Shown: positions 32,762 to 41,294, counted from the stretch's first letter. The stretch: DNA of 64,000 nt from JADLHS01 sp964561105 (GCA_964561105.1 CAZLOH010000027.1:1-64000); one strand, 5' to 3'. Numbers and translations are program-made. Notes: a model not told the origin generated them from the letters alone.

Positions 32762-35700
32762 TCACTTCACGCCTCCCGCGTCCTTCGCCGGCGCCGCTTC
32801 GCTCTTGCCCAGTTCCTCGTAGTAACGTCGCACCAGTTCCGAATAGCGCTTCGGCACGGGGTCGCGATCAATTGGCACCAGTGCCTCCTTGGATTCGCGC
32901 CGGGCGAGTTCTTCGACCACGCGCGCGCGCAACTCGACGAGTGGCCCGGCTATCTGCAAGTTGACCAAGTCCCACTTGGGTTGTTGCGCGTGTCGTTTCA
33001 GGTCAATGCGCATTGCCCGGGCCCGGTCGCGGATCCGCGCGGCCTCGGCCCGGAGTTCCGGCGTGTCGAGCATTTCCTCCACGTCGCGCAGCCGATCCGA
33101 CCATTGCGCATAATCTGCCCCGGTGATCGGTCCGCCGGCAAAACCACCGCCACCGTCATCGCCGCCAAATTGATCGAGAAAACTGCCGCCCTCGCGCGGC
33201 CCGCCGGAGCGCCGGTCACCCGATCGGCCTGATGCTGTTCTTCCCTCGCCCGCGGATTGACCGGAAGCTCGTTGCTGTGGTGACTGCCCTGCGGCCAACT
33301 GGCCGCCGTTCCGACCTTGTCCTGGTTGCTCCGGTGCCTGGTCTCGTTGACTTACTTCGCCCGGCTGACCGCTCTGGCCCAGTTGCTCCGATTGCGCCTG
33401 TTGCCCGGACTGGTTGCCTCGCTGACTCTCGCCCGCTTGCGGTTCTCCTTGTTGCCCGCGACTTGGTTGAGCTTGGTTCTGGGCCAACTGCTGACCTTCG
33501 CGCTGGCCCGGCTGGTAGCCGCCGACGGCAGGAGGCGAATTCGTAGCCGAACCGGAGGTCGGTTGATCGCTGACATTGGAGCGCCGGTCTCCTGACCCGG
33601 CGAGTTCTTGATCTTCTCCGGGTCGAGCCGGGTCGGTGACCGGCGCTCCAGCCGCCTCGTCACCCCGGCGGCTGCCGGCGCCGTTCGTATTCGATTCACG
33701 TTGGGCCTGCGCGAGTTCCCGCTCCAGTTGTTGGCTCAACACCTCCAATTCATTGCGGGCCAGACGAAGCGCTTCGGTGTCATCGCCCAGCACACTTTCT
33801 GCCGCGTGTTCGACGCCGGTCTTGAGCTCGTTGATGCTGCGGCGGGCGCGTTGTTCGAGATTGTTCGCCTCGGCGGACAGCCCCTCCCGCAAGAGATCGG
33901 CGCTGACTTCCACTGCCGATTTGCCCTCGCGCCGGCTTTCACGCAAATACTGCTCGACCCCTTGCCGCAGCCGGCCCTGGGTCAGCAAATCGTCGCTCGT
34001 GTCCTGCAGGTTCTTCGCGTCTTCCTGCGTGGCCTTGCGCAACGTGTCGTAAAGCTGGCGCGACAACAACGGCTCGACCGGTTCCGCCTTTTGCGTGACA
34101 GCAGTGGCGTGTTTCACGAGTTCGTCCAGGCGCTCCTTTTGCTGGTCGAGTTGGGTGGCGAGTTCCTTGCGCTCGTCGGAATCGGTGAGCGATTTGCGCT
34201 GCGCAGGGTCGTTCAACTGGTCAAGTTTCTGGCCGATGGCCTCCTGCTGCTGGGCCAGGTCGCGCGCCTGCGTGCGCAACTCGCGCATGTCTTCGGCAAA
34301 CTGGCTCGAGCTTTGTTTTCGGAAATCATCCCGCATCTGCTGCAAGTCGCGTTGGGCGCGCGTGCCGGCGGACAAAGCTTGTGACACTTCGCCGCGCTGC
34401 ATCGCGTCGGACGCGCGCTGGACCTCCTGCCGCGTCTGGTCAAGCTGCTGCCGCACCTCGGACATCTGCGACTGGTTCTCCGGTCGTTCCATGCGCTGAC
34501 GCAATTCGTCCACGTCGGCCAGGGTTTGTTGTTGTTCCTCCTGCAGGCGCTTGAGGCGCGCGCGCAATTCCTCGCGTTCGGCTTCCGTGCGCGCTTCCGG
34601 CAAGGCGGCCTGCAATTCCTTGAGCCGCTCATTCACGTCCTGCTGGCGTTGCGCCAGCTCCTTCAAACGATTGAACGCCTGCAACTGCTCGCGCTGCTGC
34701 TCATTCTGCGGCGGCGCGGCCTGGCGCTCCGTCTCGTAGCGATTCTGTGTCTGGCGCAAATCCAGTTGATTCAACTGTCGTTGCGCCCGCTGGCCGCGGC
34801 TGCTCTGGCCACTCTGACCGCGCTGACCCTGCGCCACTTGAATTTCGCGCGTGGCGAGCCGCAGCAACGCCTGATACGCCGATTGCTCGGACGACAACGC
34901 GGGCGGCAACGCCCGGGGCGAATTGTCGTCCGCGGCCCGGGCAAGTTGTTCAGCGGCCTGCGCCATCGCCTTTTCCGCGGCTGCGAGCAACGGTTTCGCG
35001 CGCGGGTCGGGCGATTGCTCCAGCTGGCTGCGCACTTGTTGCAGCGCCTGCTCCTGCGACTCCTTCACCGTCCCGGCGTCCGGTTTGAATTGCGGGCTGG
35101 GCGTGGCGCCCAGCTCGCGTCGTTGCAGATTCCAGGTGGCCGTGAGGATTTGCTTTTGCAGTTCGGCCAGTTTTTCGCCGGCGTTCTGGCCGGATTGCCC
35201 CGCTTGTTGTTGCTGCGAATTCTGATCCGGTGTCTGGCCTTCGCGGAAGATTTCCTCAAACGGGCGCACCTCGGCAAAAAACATATCACTGGTCGTGCGG
35301 CGCGGTTTGCCATCCGGGCCCACATCCTCCGCCCACAGGTAGTAACTCAACAACTGATCCGGCTGCGCGCCGAGACTTTCGAGCGCCACTTGATGATCGA
35401 AGGCGCGTTTCTCGTGCGGCCCGGCATTGGTGCCCAGTTCCACGAACTGGGTTTCGTGCCCGGCGAGATTGTAAGCGAAGCCGTAACCCTTGAGGCCGAA
35501 GTCGTCGGAGGCCTCGGCCTTGAAGGTGATCTCCTCCAGCGCCGAAACGCGCTGATCGCCTTTGGGGAAATCAAACTTGAGTTCCGGCGCGTGGTTGGTC
35601 AGCACGTCGAGCACGAACAACGGCGGCTGCCGGTTCGTCCGTCCAGCCTCATCCACGAGCCGAAGCTGGTAGCTCACGCTCTTTTCGAGTTGGATGCGGG

Positions 35701-36805
35701 AGACATAGACATTGGGCCGATTCGTGTCGGCGATCAGTGGCAGGGACGCCCTCGTCGCCTTCTCGCCTTCTGGTGCGCCGGTCATTTGCGACGGGGGCGT
35801 CGCAGCCACCTTCGGCGACGAGACGTCGCCGCTCCGGCTGCGGACTTCAACCAACGTCGCCGTCTTCACCGGCTTGTTCAGGTGAAAGGTGTACTCCAGT
35901 GTGCTGCCTTCGACGGCGCTGACGCGGCGGGTGTCGGCAATTGTTTTCTCGGGCAGCCCCGTGTAGTCGGGGTACGTGACCCTGGCGTCGGCGCGTTCGA
36001 GGCGGGGAAACTCGAACGTGGTCACGCGGAACTCGCGCGTCTGCCGGGCGTCGTATTCCACACGGTAGGTGAGTTCGCCCTGAACCGCGGGCAGGCTCGT
36101 GCCGAACACCGGGTCGTCCAGATTTTTTGTGAGCGGGAGGCGTCGCTCGGGTTCGTTGGCGGGGCGGACGATGAGCGTGGCTTCCGCCGGCACTTCGCCC
36201 GCGAACTTCGCCAGCACCACCAGGCTGCTGCCTTGCTCGAGGGTCGCGTCGCCGGGCGTCACGGTCACGCCGTGTTGCCGCACAGGGATGAAGGCCACGC
36301 GCGGTGGCGCGGCCTGATACAACTTGAGCAGGACGATCGCCAACAATCCCAACGCGACGAAACTGCCGGCTTGCGCGAGCCACAGTTGCTTCGCGGCGCG
36401 TTGACGCCACAGACTGCGGCGATCCTCCGCCAGCGCCTCGCGAATGACGCGGTCCTGGAGATAGCTCAACTCGTGCGTGGCGGCGTCAGGCTTCTGTTCG
36501 ATGGCGGTCAGCAACCGCGCGTGCAGTTGTGGATTCTCCGCTTCAATGCTGCGCGCGATGCTCTGAAAATCCAACGGGGCGCGCTGGCTTCGCCGCCAGA
36601 CAATCAATGTCCATCCGAGCGTGGCCGTCAGCAGCAGCAGGAACAACCACGGCGAGATCCAGCCGGTCGAACGGTGAACGAGCAGGAGGAACAGGCCGAT
36701 CGCCGCCGCCGCCAGCCAGCCGAGTGTCCAGGTGCGCAACCGCTCCCGCCGCCGCTGATCGCGCGCGACCGGTTCGAGATGAATTTGCAGGAGGCGATCA
36801 ATCAT
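32762..36805 (-). CDS. Large coiled-coil membrane protein (DUF4175-like) of the MoxR operon
   Basis: 1347 residues. Two or three N-terminal transmembrane segments (about 25-45, 50-68 and near 155) are followed by an Ig-like extracytoplasmic part (about 180-500; FEFPRLERADARVTYPDY). Residues 560-1010 are long Gln/Glu/Arg-rich coiled coils (repeated RDLQQMRDDFRKQ-like heptads); 1045-1260 are Gly/Gln/Ser-rich and unstructured. The conserved C-terminus includes WSDRLRDVEEMLDTPELR and PKRYSELVRRYYEELGK. It overlaps the vWA gene by four bases. The layout resembles DUF4175 proteins, perhaps a periplasmic scaffold. Residues about 1044-1097 derive from a decayed palindrome pair (see 33514-33676). Confidence 0.75.
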   Translation of the reverse strand: MIDRLLQIHLEPVARDQRRRERLRTWTLGWLAAAAIGLFLLLVHRSTGWISPWLFLLLLTATLGWTLIVWRRSQRAPLDFQSIARSIEAENPQLHARLLTAIEQKPDAATHELSYLQDRVIREALAEDRRSLWRQRAAKQLWLAQAGSFVALGLLAIVLLKLYQAAPPRVAFIPVRQHGVTVTPGDATLEQGSSLVVLAKFAGEVPAEATLIVRPANEPERRLPLTKNLDDPVFGTSLPAVQGELTYRVEYDARQTREFRVTTFEFPRLERADARVTYPDYTGLPEKTIADTRRVSAVEGSTLEYTFHLNKPVKTATLVEVRSRSGDVSSPKVAATPPSQMTGAPEGEKATRASLPLIADTNRPNVYVSRIQLEKSVSYQLRLVDEAGRTNRQPPLFVLDVLTNHAPELKFDFPKGDQRVSALEEITFKAEASDDFGLKGYGFAYNLAGHETQFVELGTNAGPHEKRAFDHQVALESLGAQPDQLLSYYLWAEDVGPDGKPRRTTSDMFFAEVRPFEEIFREGQTPDQNSQQQQAGQSGQNAGEKLAELQKQILTATWNLQRRELGATPSPQFKPDAGTVKESQEQALQQVRSQLEQSPDPRAKPLLAAAEKAMAQAAEQLARAADDNSPRALPPALSSEQSAYQALLRLATREIQVAQGQRGQSGQSSRGQRAQRQLNQLDLRQTQNRYETERQAAPPQNEQQREQLQAFNRLKELAQRQQDVNERLKELQAALPEARTEAEREELRARLKRLQEEQQQTLADVDELRQRMERPENQSQMSEVRQQLDQTRQEVQRASDAMQRGEVSQALSAGTRAQRDLQQMRDDFRKQSSSQFAEDMRELRTQARDLAQQQEAIGQKLDQLNDPAQRKSLTDSDERKELATQLDQQKERLDELVKHATAVTQKAEPVEPLLSRQLYDTLRKATQEDAKNLQDTSDDLLTQGRLRQGVEQYLRESRREGKSAVEVSADLLREGLSAEANNLEQRARRSINELKTGVEHAAESVLGDDTEALRLARNELEVLSQQLERELAQAQRESNTNGAGSRRGDEAAGAPVTDPARPGEDQELAGSGDRRSNVSDQPTSGSATNSPPAVGGYQPGQREGQQLAQNQAQPSRGQQGEPQAGESQRGNQSGQQAQSEQLGQSGQPGEVSQRDQAPEQPGQGRNGGQLAAGQSPQQRASGQSAGEGRTASGRSGDRRSGGPREGGSFLDQFGGDDGGGGFAGGPITGADYAQWSDRLRDVEEMLDTPELRAEAARIRDRARAMRIDLKRHAQQPKWDLVNLQIAGPLVELRARVVEELARRESKEALVPIDRDPVPKRYSELVRRYYEELGKSEAAPAKDAGGVK
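33514..33676. repeat. Decayed RAYT-type palindrome pair inside a coding sequence
   Basis: 33514-33538 (GCCGCCGACGGCAGGAGGCG core) and 33652-33676 (CCGCCTCGTCACCCCGGCGG core, inverse) each match the family at about 20 of 25 positions. They are read in frame as GSRRGDEAAGAP and NSPPAVGGYQ in the DUF4175-like protein. Confidence 0.65.
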
Positions 36806-38988
36806 GGCACAGCCTCAAGGGGCGCGGCGGACCGACGGGTGATCCAGCCGGCCAGCCAGGTTTCGATCAACAATACCGCCAGCGCCGCCACAATCAACCA
36901 TCGCCACAACTTTTGTCGCGCTTCCAGTTCAGCGTTGTGAAGGGTCTGCTGTTTGGCGACGGTCAACGCGGCCGCGACTTCGGGAGTTTTCATCGGCAAA
37001 CCCAGTCGCTCGAGTTCGTCGCCGGCCAGCGGCGCGGTCTTGCTCTCCGAAGCGGCGAGGTTCACAGCGAATCTCACGGGCGGTTGGCCCAAAATTTCAT
37101 AAATGCCGGGCAGGTCGGTTTGCGTGAAACGCGTCTTGCCCGAGTCCAGTTGAACTGATGCGCCGTCGGGCAGGCGGATCGTCGCGTAGCCGCCGACGTG
37201 AGGAGGCGGATTCCCGGGTGCGCCGGTTGTGTCCGCCTCCTCACGTCGGCGGCTACCGATGAAGGCCGAAAGGTCAACCGTGTCGCCGACCTGGAATTGC
37301 GCGGGCGGTGGGCGGCTGCCACCCGCCTGATCCAGCAGCGAATAGAGCAGCGGCACGAACTTGGACGACAACGCCAACTGGCTGTCGGCCGGTCGCCACG
37401 AAGAGGTGAACACGAAAACCCGTCCACGCCCGACGGGGATTTCGAGGATTGCGGGATCATTGTCGTCGTAACTCGCGATGACGCGGACGCCGAGCAATCT
37501 GCCCGTTGCCAGCGTGCGATGTTTCCAGAAGCGAATCTTGGTGAAGTCGCCGAAGCGCGGGTCCGCGAACGGCGCGAACAGAGGATGCGTGAAATCCATC
37601 TGGCCGAACATGGCGTAGTTCGCGACGGCGGCCTCGGTGGCGGTGACCTCAGGCGTGCCGGTCAACTGCCCGAGTGTGTTCGCTGCTTGAGCATCATTCA
37701 TCACCAGCAAAGCCGTGCCGCCGTTGGTGAGATATGAATAGACTGAACCGGCAACTTCTTCGCTTGTTGTGCTACTGATGATGACGAGACGGCTTGTGGC
37801 GAGAGCGCCCCTCACCCCGTCCCTCTCCCCATCGGATGGGGAGAGGGTGGCCGAAGGCCGGGTGAGGGGAGTTGTCAATCGCACCGCCTGCCGACGGGTA
37901 TCCTGAAAAGCGCGCTTCAAATAGTAGAGCGATTGAGCCGAATCGGTTTCCGCCTCGTTACCCAGAAACAACACGTTGACCTGCTCGGCCTGGGGTTGAA
38001 CCACGTAAGCCGTGTTGTCGAAGGCATCGTCATCCCCGGTCAAGGTGATTCGCCCGGCAACGGTGTTGGTCGGAATTTTTGGCGCGGGCACAATGCGGCT
38101 TTGGCCCGGTGGGACGTAGGCATCCAACGAAGCGGCGTCCGGCACGCCGTCCCACTGAATCTTGAACTGCTCGCGTTGCGCGTTGGCGGAATTGCTGACG
38201 CGCAGCCGGACGGGAGTGGCGGTCGTTCGGGCGGAGTCGTCGGCCTCCGCCACCCATTGCAGTCCGGCGTTGGAGGGGCGTTTGGCTTTGACCGGTTCGA
38301 CGACCACTTCCAATCCGCGCGGCCATTCGTGGCCCTGCAACCCTTCGAGCCGGCTGCCTTCCTGCAGATCGGAGATGAGCACGATGCGGCGCGGACCGGA
38401 GTGCAGCTCGCGCTTGTCGGCGTCTTCGAGGCGGTCGGCGGCCGCGATGAGGGCGTCGCCGAGGTGCGTGGCGTGCCAGGTGGGTTTGAGTTCCGCGAGG
38501 CGTTGGGACGCAAGGGCAACGCGCTCGGAAACATTCATCGCGGCCCACTGCTCGAAGCTGACCACCGTGCGAACTTGATTGTCGAATGTCAGCAGCGCGA
38601 CTTGATCGGCGGGCGTGGTTTGCTTCAAAGCGGTGTCAGCTTGGTTGAGGGCCGCGGCCCAGACCCCGTCGCGTTTCATGCTGGCGCTGGTGTCCACGAG
38701 GATGACGACTTGCGCCCCGGCATTGTTCGTGGGCGTCGCCGCCATTGGCTTCTGCAGGAACGGGCGCGCGAAACCCAGGGCGAGGACGGCGATCGCGAGG
38801 CAGCGGAGCAGCAGGAGGAAAATGTGCTCGAGCCGGTTGCGGCGCGTCAGGCGCGGCGGCGTGGGCTGGAGGAACATCAGCGAACTGAAAATCTGCTTCT
38901 CGCGCGACGACCGGCGGACGAGATGAAACGCCACCGGCAAAGCGATGGCGAGTCCGCCGAGCAGAAAGAGTGGCGCGAGGAAACTCAT
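36802..38988 (-). CDS. BatA/vWA membrane protein of the MoxR operon
   Basis: 728 residues. MSFLAPLFLLGGLAIALPVAFHLVRR and FSSLMFLQPTPPRLTRRNRLEHIFLLLLRCLAI are the BatA N-terminal membrane module (TIGR02226 type). A vWA domain follows, with metal-site DTSAS at 99-103. A further transmembrane segment is at the C-terminus (about 695-715). Two peptide stretches come from palindromic repeats: about 374-394 (TTPLTRPSATLSPSDGERD) and about 578-601 (GSRRREEAD ... NPPPHVGGYA). With MoxR, DUF58 and the other vWA-like proteins it probably forms an envelope complex matured by the AAA ATPase. Confidence 0.85.
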   Translation of the reverse strand: MSFLAPLFLLGGLAIALPVAFHLVRRSSREKQIFSSLMFLQPTPPRLTRRNRLEHIFLLLLRCLAIAVLALGFARPFLQKPMAATPTNNAGAQVVILVDTSASMKRDGVWAAALNQADTALKQTTPADQVALLTFDNQVRTVVSFEQWAAMNVSERVALASQRLAELKPTWHATHLGDALIAAADRLEDADKRELHSGPRRIVLISDLQEGSRLEGLQGHEWPRGLEVVVEPVKAKRPSNAGLQWVAEADDSARTTATPVRLRVSNSANAQREQFKIQWDGVPDAASLDAYVPPGQSRIVPAPKIPTNTVAGRITLTGDDDAFDNTAYVVQPQAEQVNVLFLGNEAETDSAQSLYYLKRAFQDTRRQAVRLTTPLTRPSATLSPSDGERDGVRGALATSRLVIISSTTSEEVAGSVYSYLTNGGTALLVMNDAQAANTLGQLTGTPEVTATEAAVANYAMFGQMDFTHPLFAPFADPRFGDFTKIRFWKHRTLATGRLLGVRVIASYDDNDPAILEIPVGRGRVFVFTSSWRPADSQLALSSKFVPLLYSLLDQAGGSRPPPAQFQVGDTVDLSAFIGSRRREEADTTGAPGNPPPHVGGYATIRLPDGASVQLDSGKTRFTQTDLPGIYEILGQPPVRFAVNLAASESKTAPLAGDELERLGLPMKTPEVAAALTVAKQQTLHNAELEARQKLWRWLIVAALAVLLIETWLAGWITRRSAAPLEAVP
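37186..37256. repeat. RAYT-type inverted pair in frame inside the BatA gene
   Basis: Plus copy 37186-37210 and minus copy 37232-37256, both perfect matches to the family core GCCGCCGACGTGAGGAGG, separated by 21 bases. Read on the coding strand they give GSRRREEAD and NPPPHVGGYA with no frame break. Confidence 0.95.
37808..37869. repeat. CCCTCTCCC-type composite palindrome in frame inside the BatA gene
   Basis: A 62-bp element with outer arms CCCCTCACCC/GGGTGAGGGG and inner CCCTCTCCCC/GGGGAGAGGG. It is nearly identical to the intergenic copy at 41097-41157. It encodes TTPLTRPSATLSPSDGERD and following residues without a stop. Confidence 0.93.
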
Positions 38989-38991
38989 AAA

Positions 38992-39115
38992 GTAGCCGCC
39001 GACGTGAGGAGGCGGAGACCATGGACGACGTGAGGAGGCCGATTGGATGCCAAACTCTTCCACCTCCGCACGTCGGTGGCTACCGAAGAATCCGCCTCCT
39101 TACGTCGGCGGCTAC
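38992..39115. repeat. RAYT-type palindromes upstream of the RAYT gene
   Basis: Copies at 38992-39016 (plus), about 39025-39040 (partial, plus), 39059-39083 (minus, variant) and 39091-39115 (minus). They fill the space between the vWA gene start and the RAYT gene start. Confidence 0.92.
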
Positions 39116-39158
39116 GGGGACGCTTGACATCGCATGCGGACGACTCCATACCCGCGCC

Positions 39159-39737
39159 ATGATTTCTCCGCAGAAGGGTAAGCTTCCAAGATTGGAACGG
39201 CACCGATACCAAGGCCATGCGGTGGTGTTTTGGACGAATACGCTGGAGGAACGAGCACGGGGTTGGCTGTCGCTGGCATTTCACGCCCGGTTTCGCGAAT
39301 TGATGCTGCACGCAGCCGTGAGGGAAAGGCTCTTTTGTCCGGCCTACTGCTTGATGCCTGACCATCTGCATTTCGTTTGGATGGGAATGCGCCGGGAAAG
39401 TGACCAACTCAACGCCATAAAGTTTCTGCGCACACACCTCGAACCAGCGTTGGGCGGTGGCCGCAAATGGCAGCATCAACCACATGATCACGTTTTGCGC
39501 GAGGAAGAACGCAGACGCAATGCTTTTGCCAGCTTTTGCTTTTACACGTTGGCGAATCCAGTGCGCGCCGAATTGGTGAAGCGGGAGATTGATTGGCCTT
39601 ATGGTGGCGCAATCATTCCTGGCTATCCTGATGTTCAACCGATGGAGGGCGGATATTGGGAGCTGTTTTGGAAACTCTATGTCGCTAAACGAGAGACTGA
39701 GCCGCCACCCCCGCGCACGCCGCCACTGCAACCGTAG
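39159..39737 (+). CDS. REP-associated tyrosine transposase (RAYT)
   Basis: 192 residues, Y1/HUH single-strand transposase related to IS200/IS605 TnpA. The HUH-type metal motif is YCLMPDHLHFVW (His69, His71) and the catalytic Tyr129 lies in FCFYTLANPVRAELV, both at the spacing usual for RAYTs. It is on the strand opposite the surrounding operon and flanked on both sides by clusters of palindromic repeats, the classical RAYT-REP arrangement. The stop codon TAG at 39735-39737 is part of the downstream palindrome. Both catalytic motifs are intact, so it may be active. Confidence 0.88.
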   Translation: MISPQKGKLPRLERHRYQGHAVVFWTNTLEERARGWLSLAFHARFRELMLHAAVRERLFCPAYCLMPDHLHFVWMGMRRESDQLNAIKFLRTHLEPALGGGRKWQHQPHDHVLREEERRRNAFASFCFYTLANPVRAELVKREIDWPYGGAIIPGYPDVQPMEGGYWELFWKLYVAKRETEPPPPRTPPLQP

Positions 39738-39835
39738 CCGCCGACGTGAGGAGGCGGACGGGACCAATCTTCGCCCAATCCACCTCCTTACGTCGGTGGC
39801 TACCGAAGCATCCGCCTCCTTACGTCGGCGGCTAC
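39734..39835. repeat. RAYT-type palindromes downstream of the RAYT gene
   Basis: Copies at 39734-39758 (plus), 39779-39803 (minus, variant with CCACCTCCTTACGTCGGTGG core) and 39811-39835 (minus). The set mirrors the one upstream at 38992-39115, including the same variant copy and spacer ACCGAAG-ATCC. Confidence 0.92.
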
Positions 39836-39872
39836 GAGACGATGGCGCGAGGAAATTCATGGCATCGGTACC

Positions 39873-40008
39873 GTGGTGGCAGTTCTCGCGCTGCGAGAAC
39901 TCCGTCCGCGTAGCAGCGGACGGAACGAATGGTCATTTATTTCCGAGCGGAAAAACGTTGCGCCGCTGCACGCGGCGCTACTGCTCGCAGCGCGAGCAGT
40001 TCCACCAT
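39873..40008. repeat. Composite multi-hairpin repeat
   Basis: Four perfect hairpins: GTTCTCGC/GCGAGAAC (39882-39900), TCCGTCCGC/GCGGACGGA (39901-39924), GCGCCGC/GCGGCGC (39960-39978) and CTGCTCGC/GCGAGCAG (39981-39999). Outer arms TGGTGG (39874) and CCACCA (40002) close the whole element. It differs from the RAYT family. Confidence 0.8.
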
Positions 40009-40026
40009 GCGACTGAGAATGCACCT

Positions 40027-40914
40027 TCATCTTTTTGATCGGGCAAAACGATTGCCCGACTTCACCCGTTGATGGCGCTCGCGCAGAAAATCGAACATGG
40101 CCAGTTCCAGCGCGCGATCCGTGCGGAAACTGCGGCAACCCGCGCCAAGGCGCTGGCAGGTGGCGCGGACGGCTTCGTTGTGGGCGTTCAGGCGCTGAAG
40201 ATATTCCTTCCGCGCCGTGGCCGGATCAATGAACAGATCGCGACCGGACTCCACATCACGGAACATGACGGCACGGTCGAAGTTGAAGGTGAGTTCGGCG
40301 GGATCAAGCACCTGGAACAACATCACTTCGTGGCCGGAGGCGGTGAGGGCGGTGAGGTTTCGTTCCAAAGTCTCAATCGGCGCGAGGAAGTCCGAGATCA
40401 AGACCATCAACGAGCGTTTACGGACGATCTCAACGATGCGTTGGAGCGGCGCGGCGAGGTCGGTGGCGTTGCCGGCGGCGGCTTGTTCGAGTTGGAGCAT
40501 GAGCCGGCGCAGATGGCCGATGCGATTGCGCGCGGGGAGGTAATCGCGGATTTGTTCGCCGAAGGTGAGCAGGCCGACGGCGTCGCCTTGTTGATGGAGA
40601 AAGTAGGCGAGCGTGGCGGCGAGGGTGTTGGCGTATTGCGATTTGGTCCAGCCGACTGAGCCGTAGTCCATCGAGCGGCTTTGGTCCACGAGCAGGTAGC
40701 AGCGGAGGTTGGTTTCGTCCTCGAATTTCTTGATGTAGTAACGGTCGCTGCGCGCGAAGAGCCGCCAGTCGAGATAGCGCGGGTCGTCGCCGGGGGAATA
40801 CTGGCGATACTCGGTGAACTCGACGGAGAAACCGTGATATGGACTGCGATGCAGACCGTGCCAGAATCCTTCGACCACGATGCGGGCGCGCAGTTCGAGG
40901 TTCTTGATGGCCAT
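40027..40914 (-). CDS. DUF58 (vWA-like) protein of the MoxR operon
   Basis: 295 residues. The DUF58 signature is HGFSVEFTEYRQYSPGDD, followed by DWRLFARSDRYYIKKFEDE. The vWA metal site is DQSRS at 77-81 in LLVDQSRSMDYGS. MAIKNLELRARIVVEGFWHG at 40914 is the natural start; upstream in-frame sequence is palindrome-derived. DUF58 proteins are the usual direct partners of MoxR ATPases; the ATPase is the preceding gene in the transcript, after a 628-bp repeat-filled gap. Confidence 0.9.
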   Translation of the reverse strand: MAIKNLELRARIVVEGFWHGLHRSPYHGFSVEFTEYRQYSPGDDPRYLDWRLFARSDRYYIKKFEDETNLRCYLLVDQSRSMDYGSVGWTKSQYANTLAATLAYFLHQQGDAVGLLTFGEQIRDYLPARNRIGHLRRLMLQLEQAAAGNATDLAAPLQRIVEIVRKRSLMVLISDFLAPIETLERNLTALTASGHEVMLFQVLDPAELTFNFDRAVMFRDVESGRDLFIDPATARKEYLQRLNAHNEAVRATCQRLGAGCRSFRTDRALELAMFDFLRERHQRVKSGNRFARSKR

Positions 40915-40954
40915 CAGGGCCGAGGGGGAAATGAGCTGGGAGGAAGCTGACCCC

Positions 40955-41021
40955 GTAGCCGCCGAGGTAACGAGGCGGTTGGGGGAGTTGCGCGAGTCCG
41001 CCTCCTCACGTCGGCGGCTAC
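40955..41021. repeat. RAYT-type inverted pair upstream of the DUF58 gene
   Basis: Plus variant copy 40955-40979 (GCCGCCGAGGTAACGAGG core) and minus copy 40997-41021, separated by 17 bases. Confidence 0.9.
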
Positions 41022-41085
41022 GGGGATTTGCCAGCGCGCTCATGGTTTCGCAAACGGTGCAAAGTTTGTGTTACGCTCGTCCTTC

Positions 41086-41175
41086 CCATGAACCGTCCCC
41101 TCACCCTGCCCTCTCCCCATCGGATGGGGAGAGGGTGGCCGAAGGCCGGGTGAGGGGTTTTGGTGCGGTTCATGG
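41086..41175. repeat. CCCTCTCCC-type palindrome with CCATGAACCG outer arms
   Basis: Outer arms CCATGAACCG (41086-41095) and CGGTTCATGG (41166-41175) enclose CCCCTCACCC (41097-41106)/GGGTGAGGGG (41148-41157) and CCCTCTCCCC/GGGGAGAGGG. Confidence 0.9.
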
Positions 41176-41221
41176 CCCCGATACGCGTCCATTGTTGGAG
41201 GTCGAAGCTCCCCATGAACCC

Positions 41222-41294
41222 GGGAGCGCCGGCGTCTCGCTGGCTCGTTGGAGTCTGCAGCGAAGGAAGTCGCCGGCGAGACGCCGGCGCTCCC
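41222..41294. repeat. 19-bp perfect inverted repeat (GGGAGCGCCGG type)
   Basis: GGGAGCGCCGGCGTCTCGC at 41222-41240 and its exact complement at 41276-41294, with a 35-bp spacer. A CCATGAAC module lies just upstream at about 41212-41219. Confidence 0.9.

Noticed and set aside
34526..36940. 804-codon open frame antisense to the DUF4175-like gene
   Set aside because: Leu/Arg-rich shadow of a Gln/Arg-rich gene; crosses the overlap of two well-supported minus-strand genes.
40915..41043. Longer N-terminus for the DUF58 protein (start 41043)
   Set aside because: The added residues are translations of a palindrome pair and MAIKNLELRAR at 40914 is the conserved family start.
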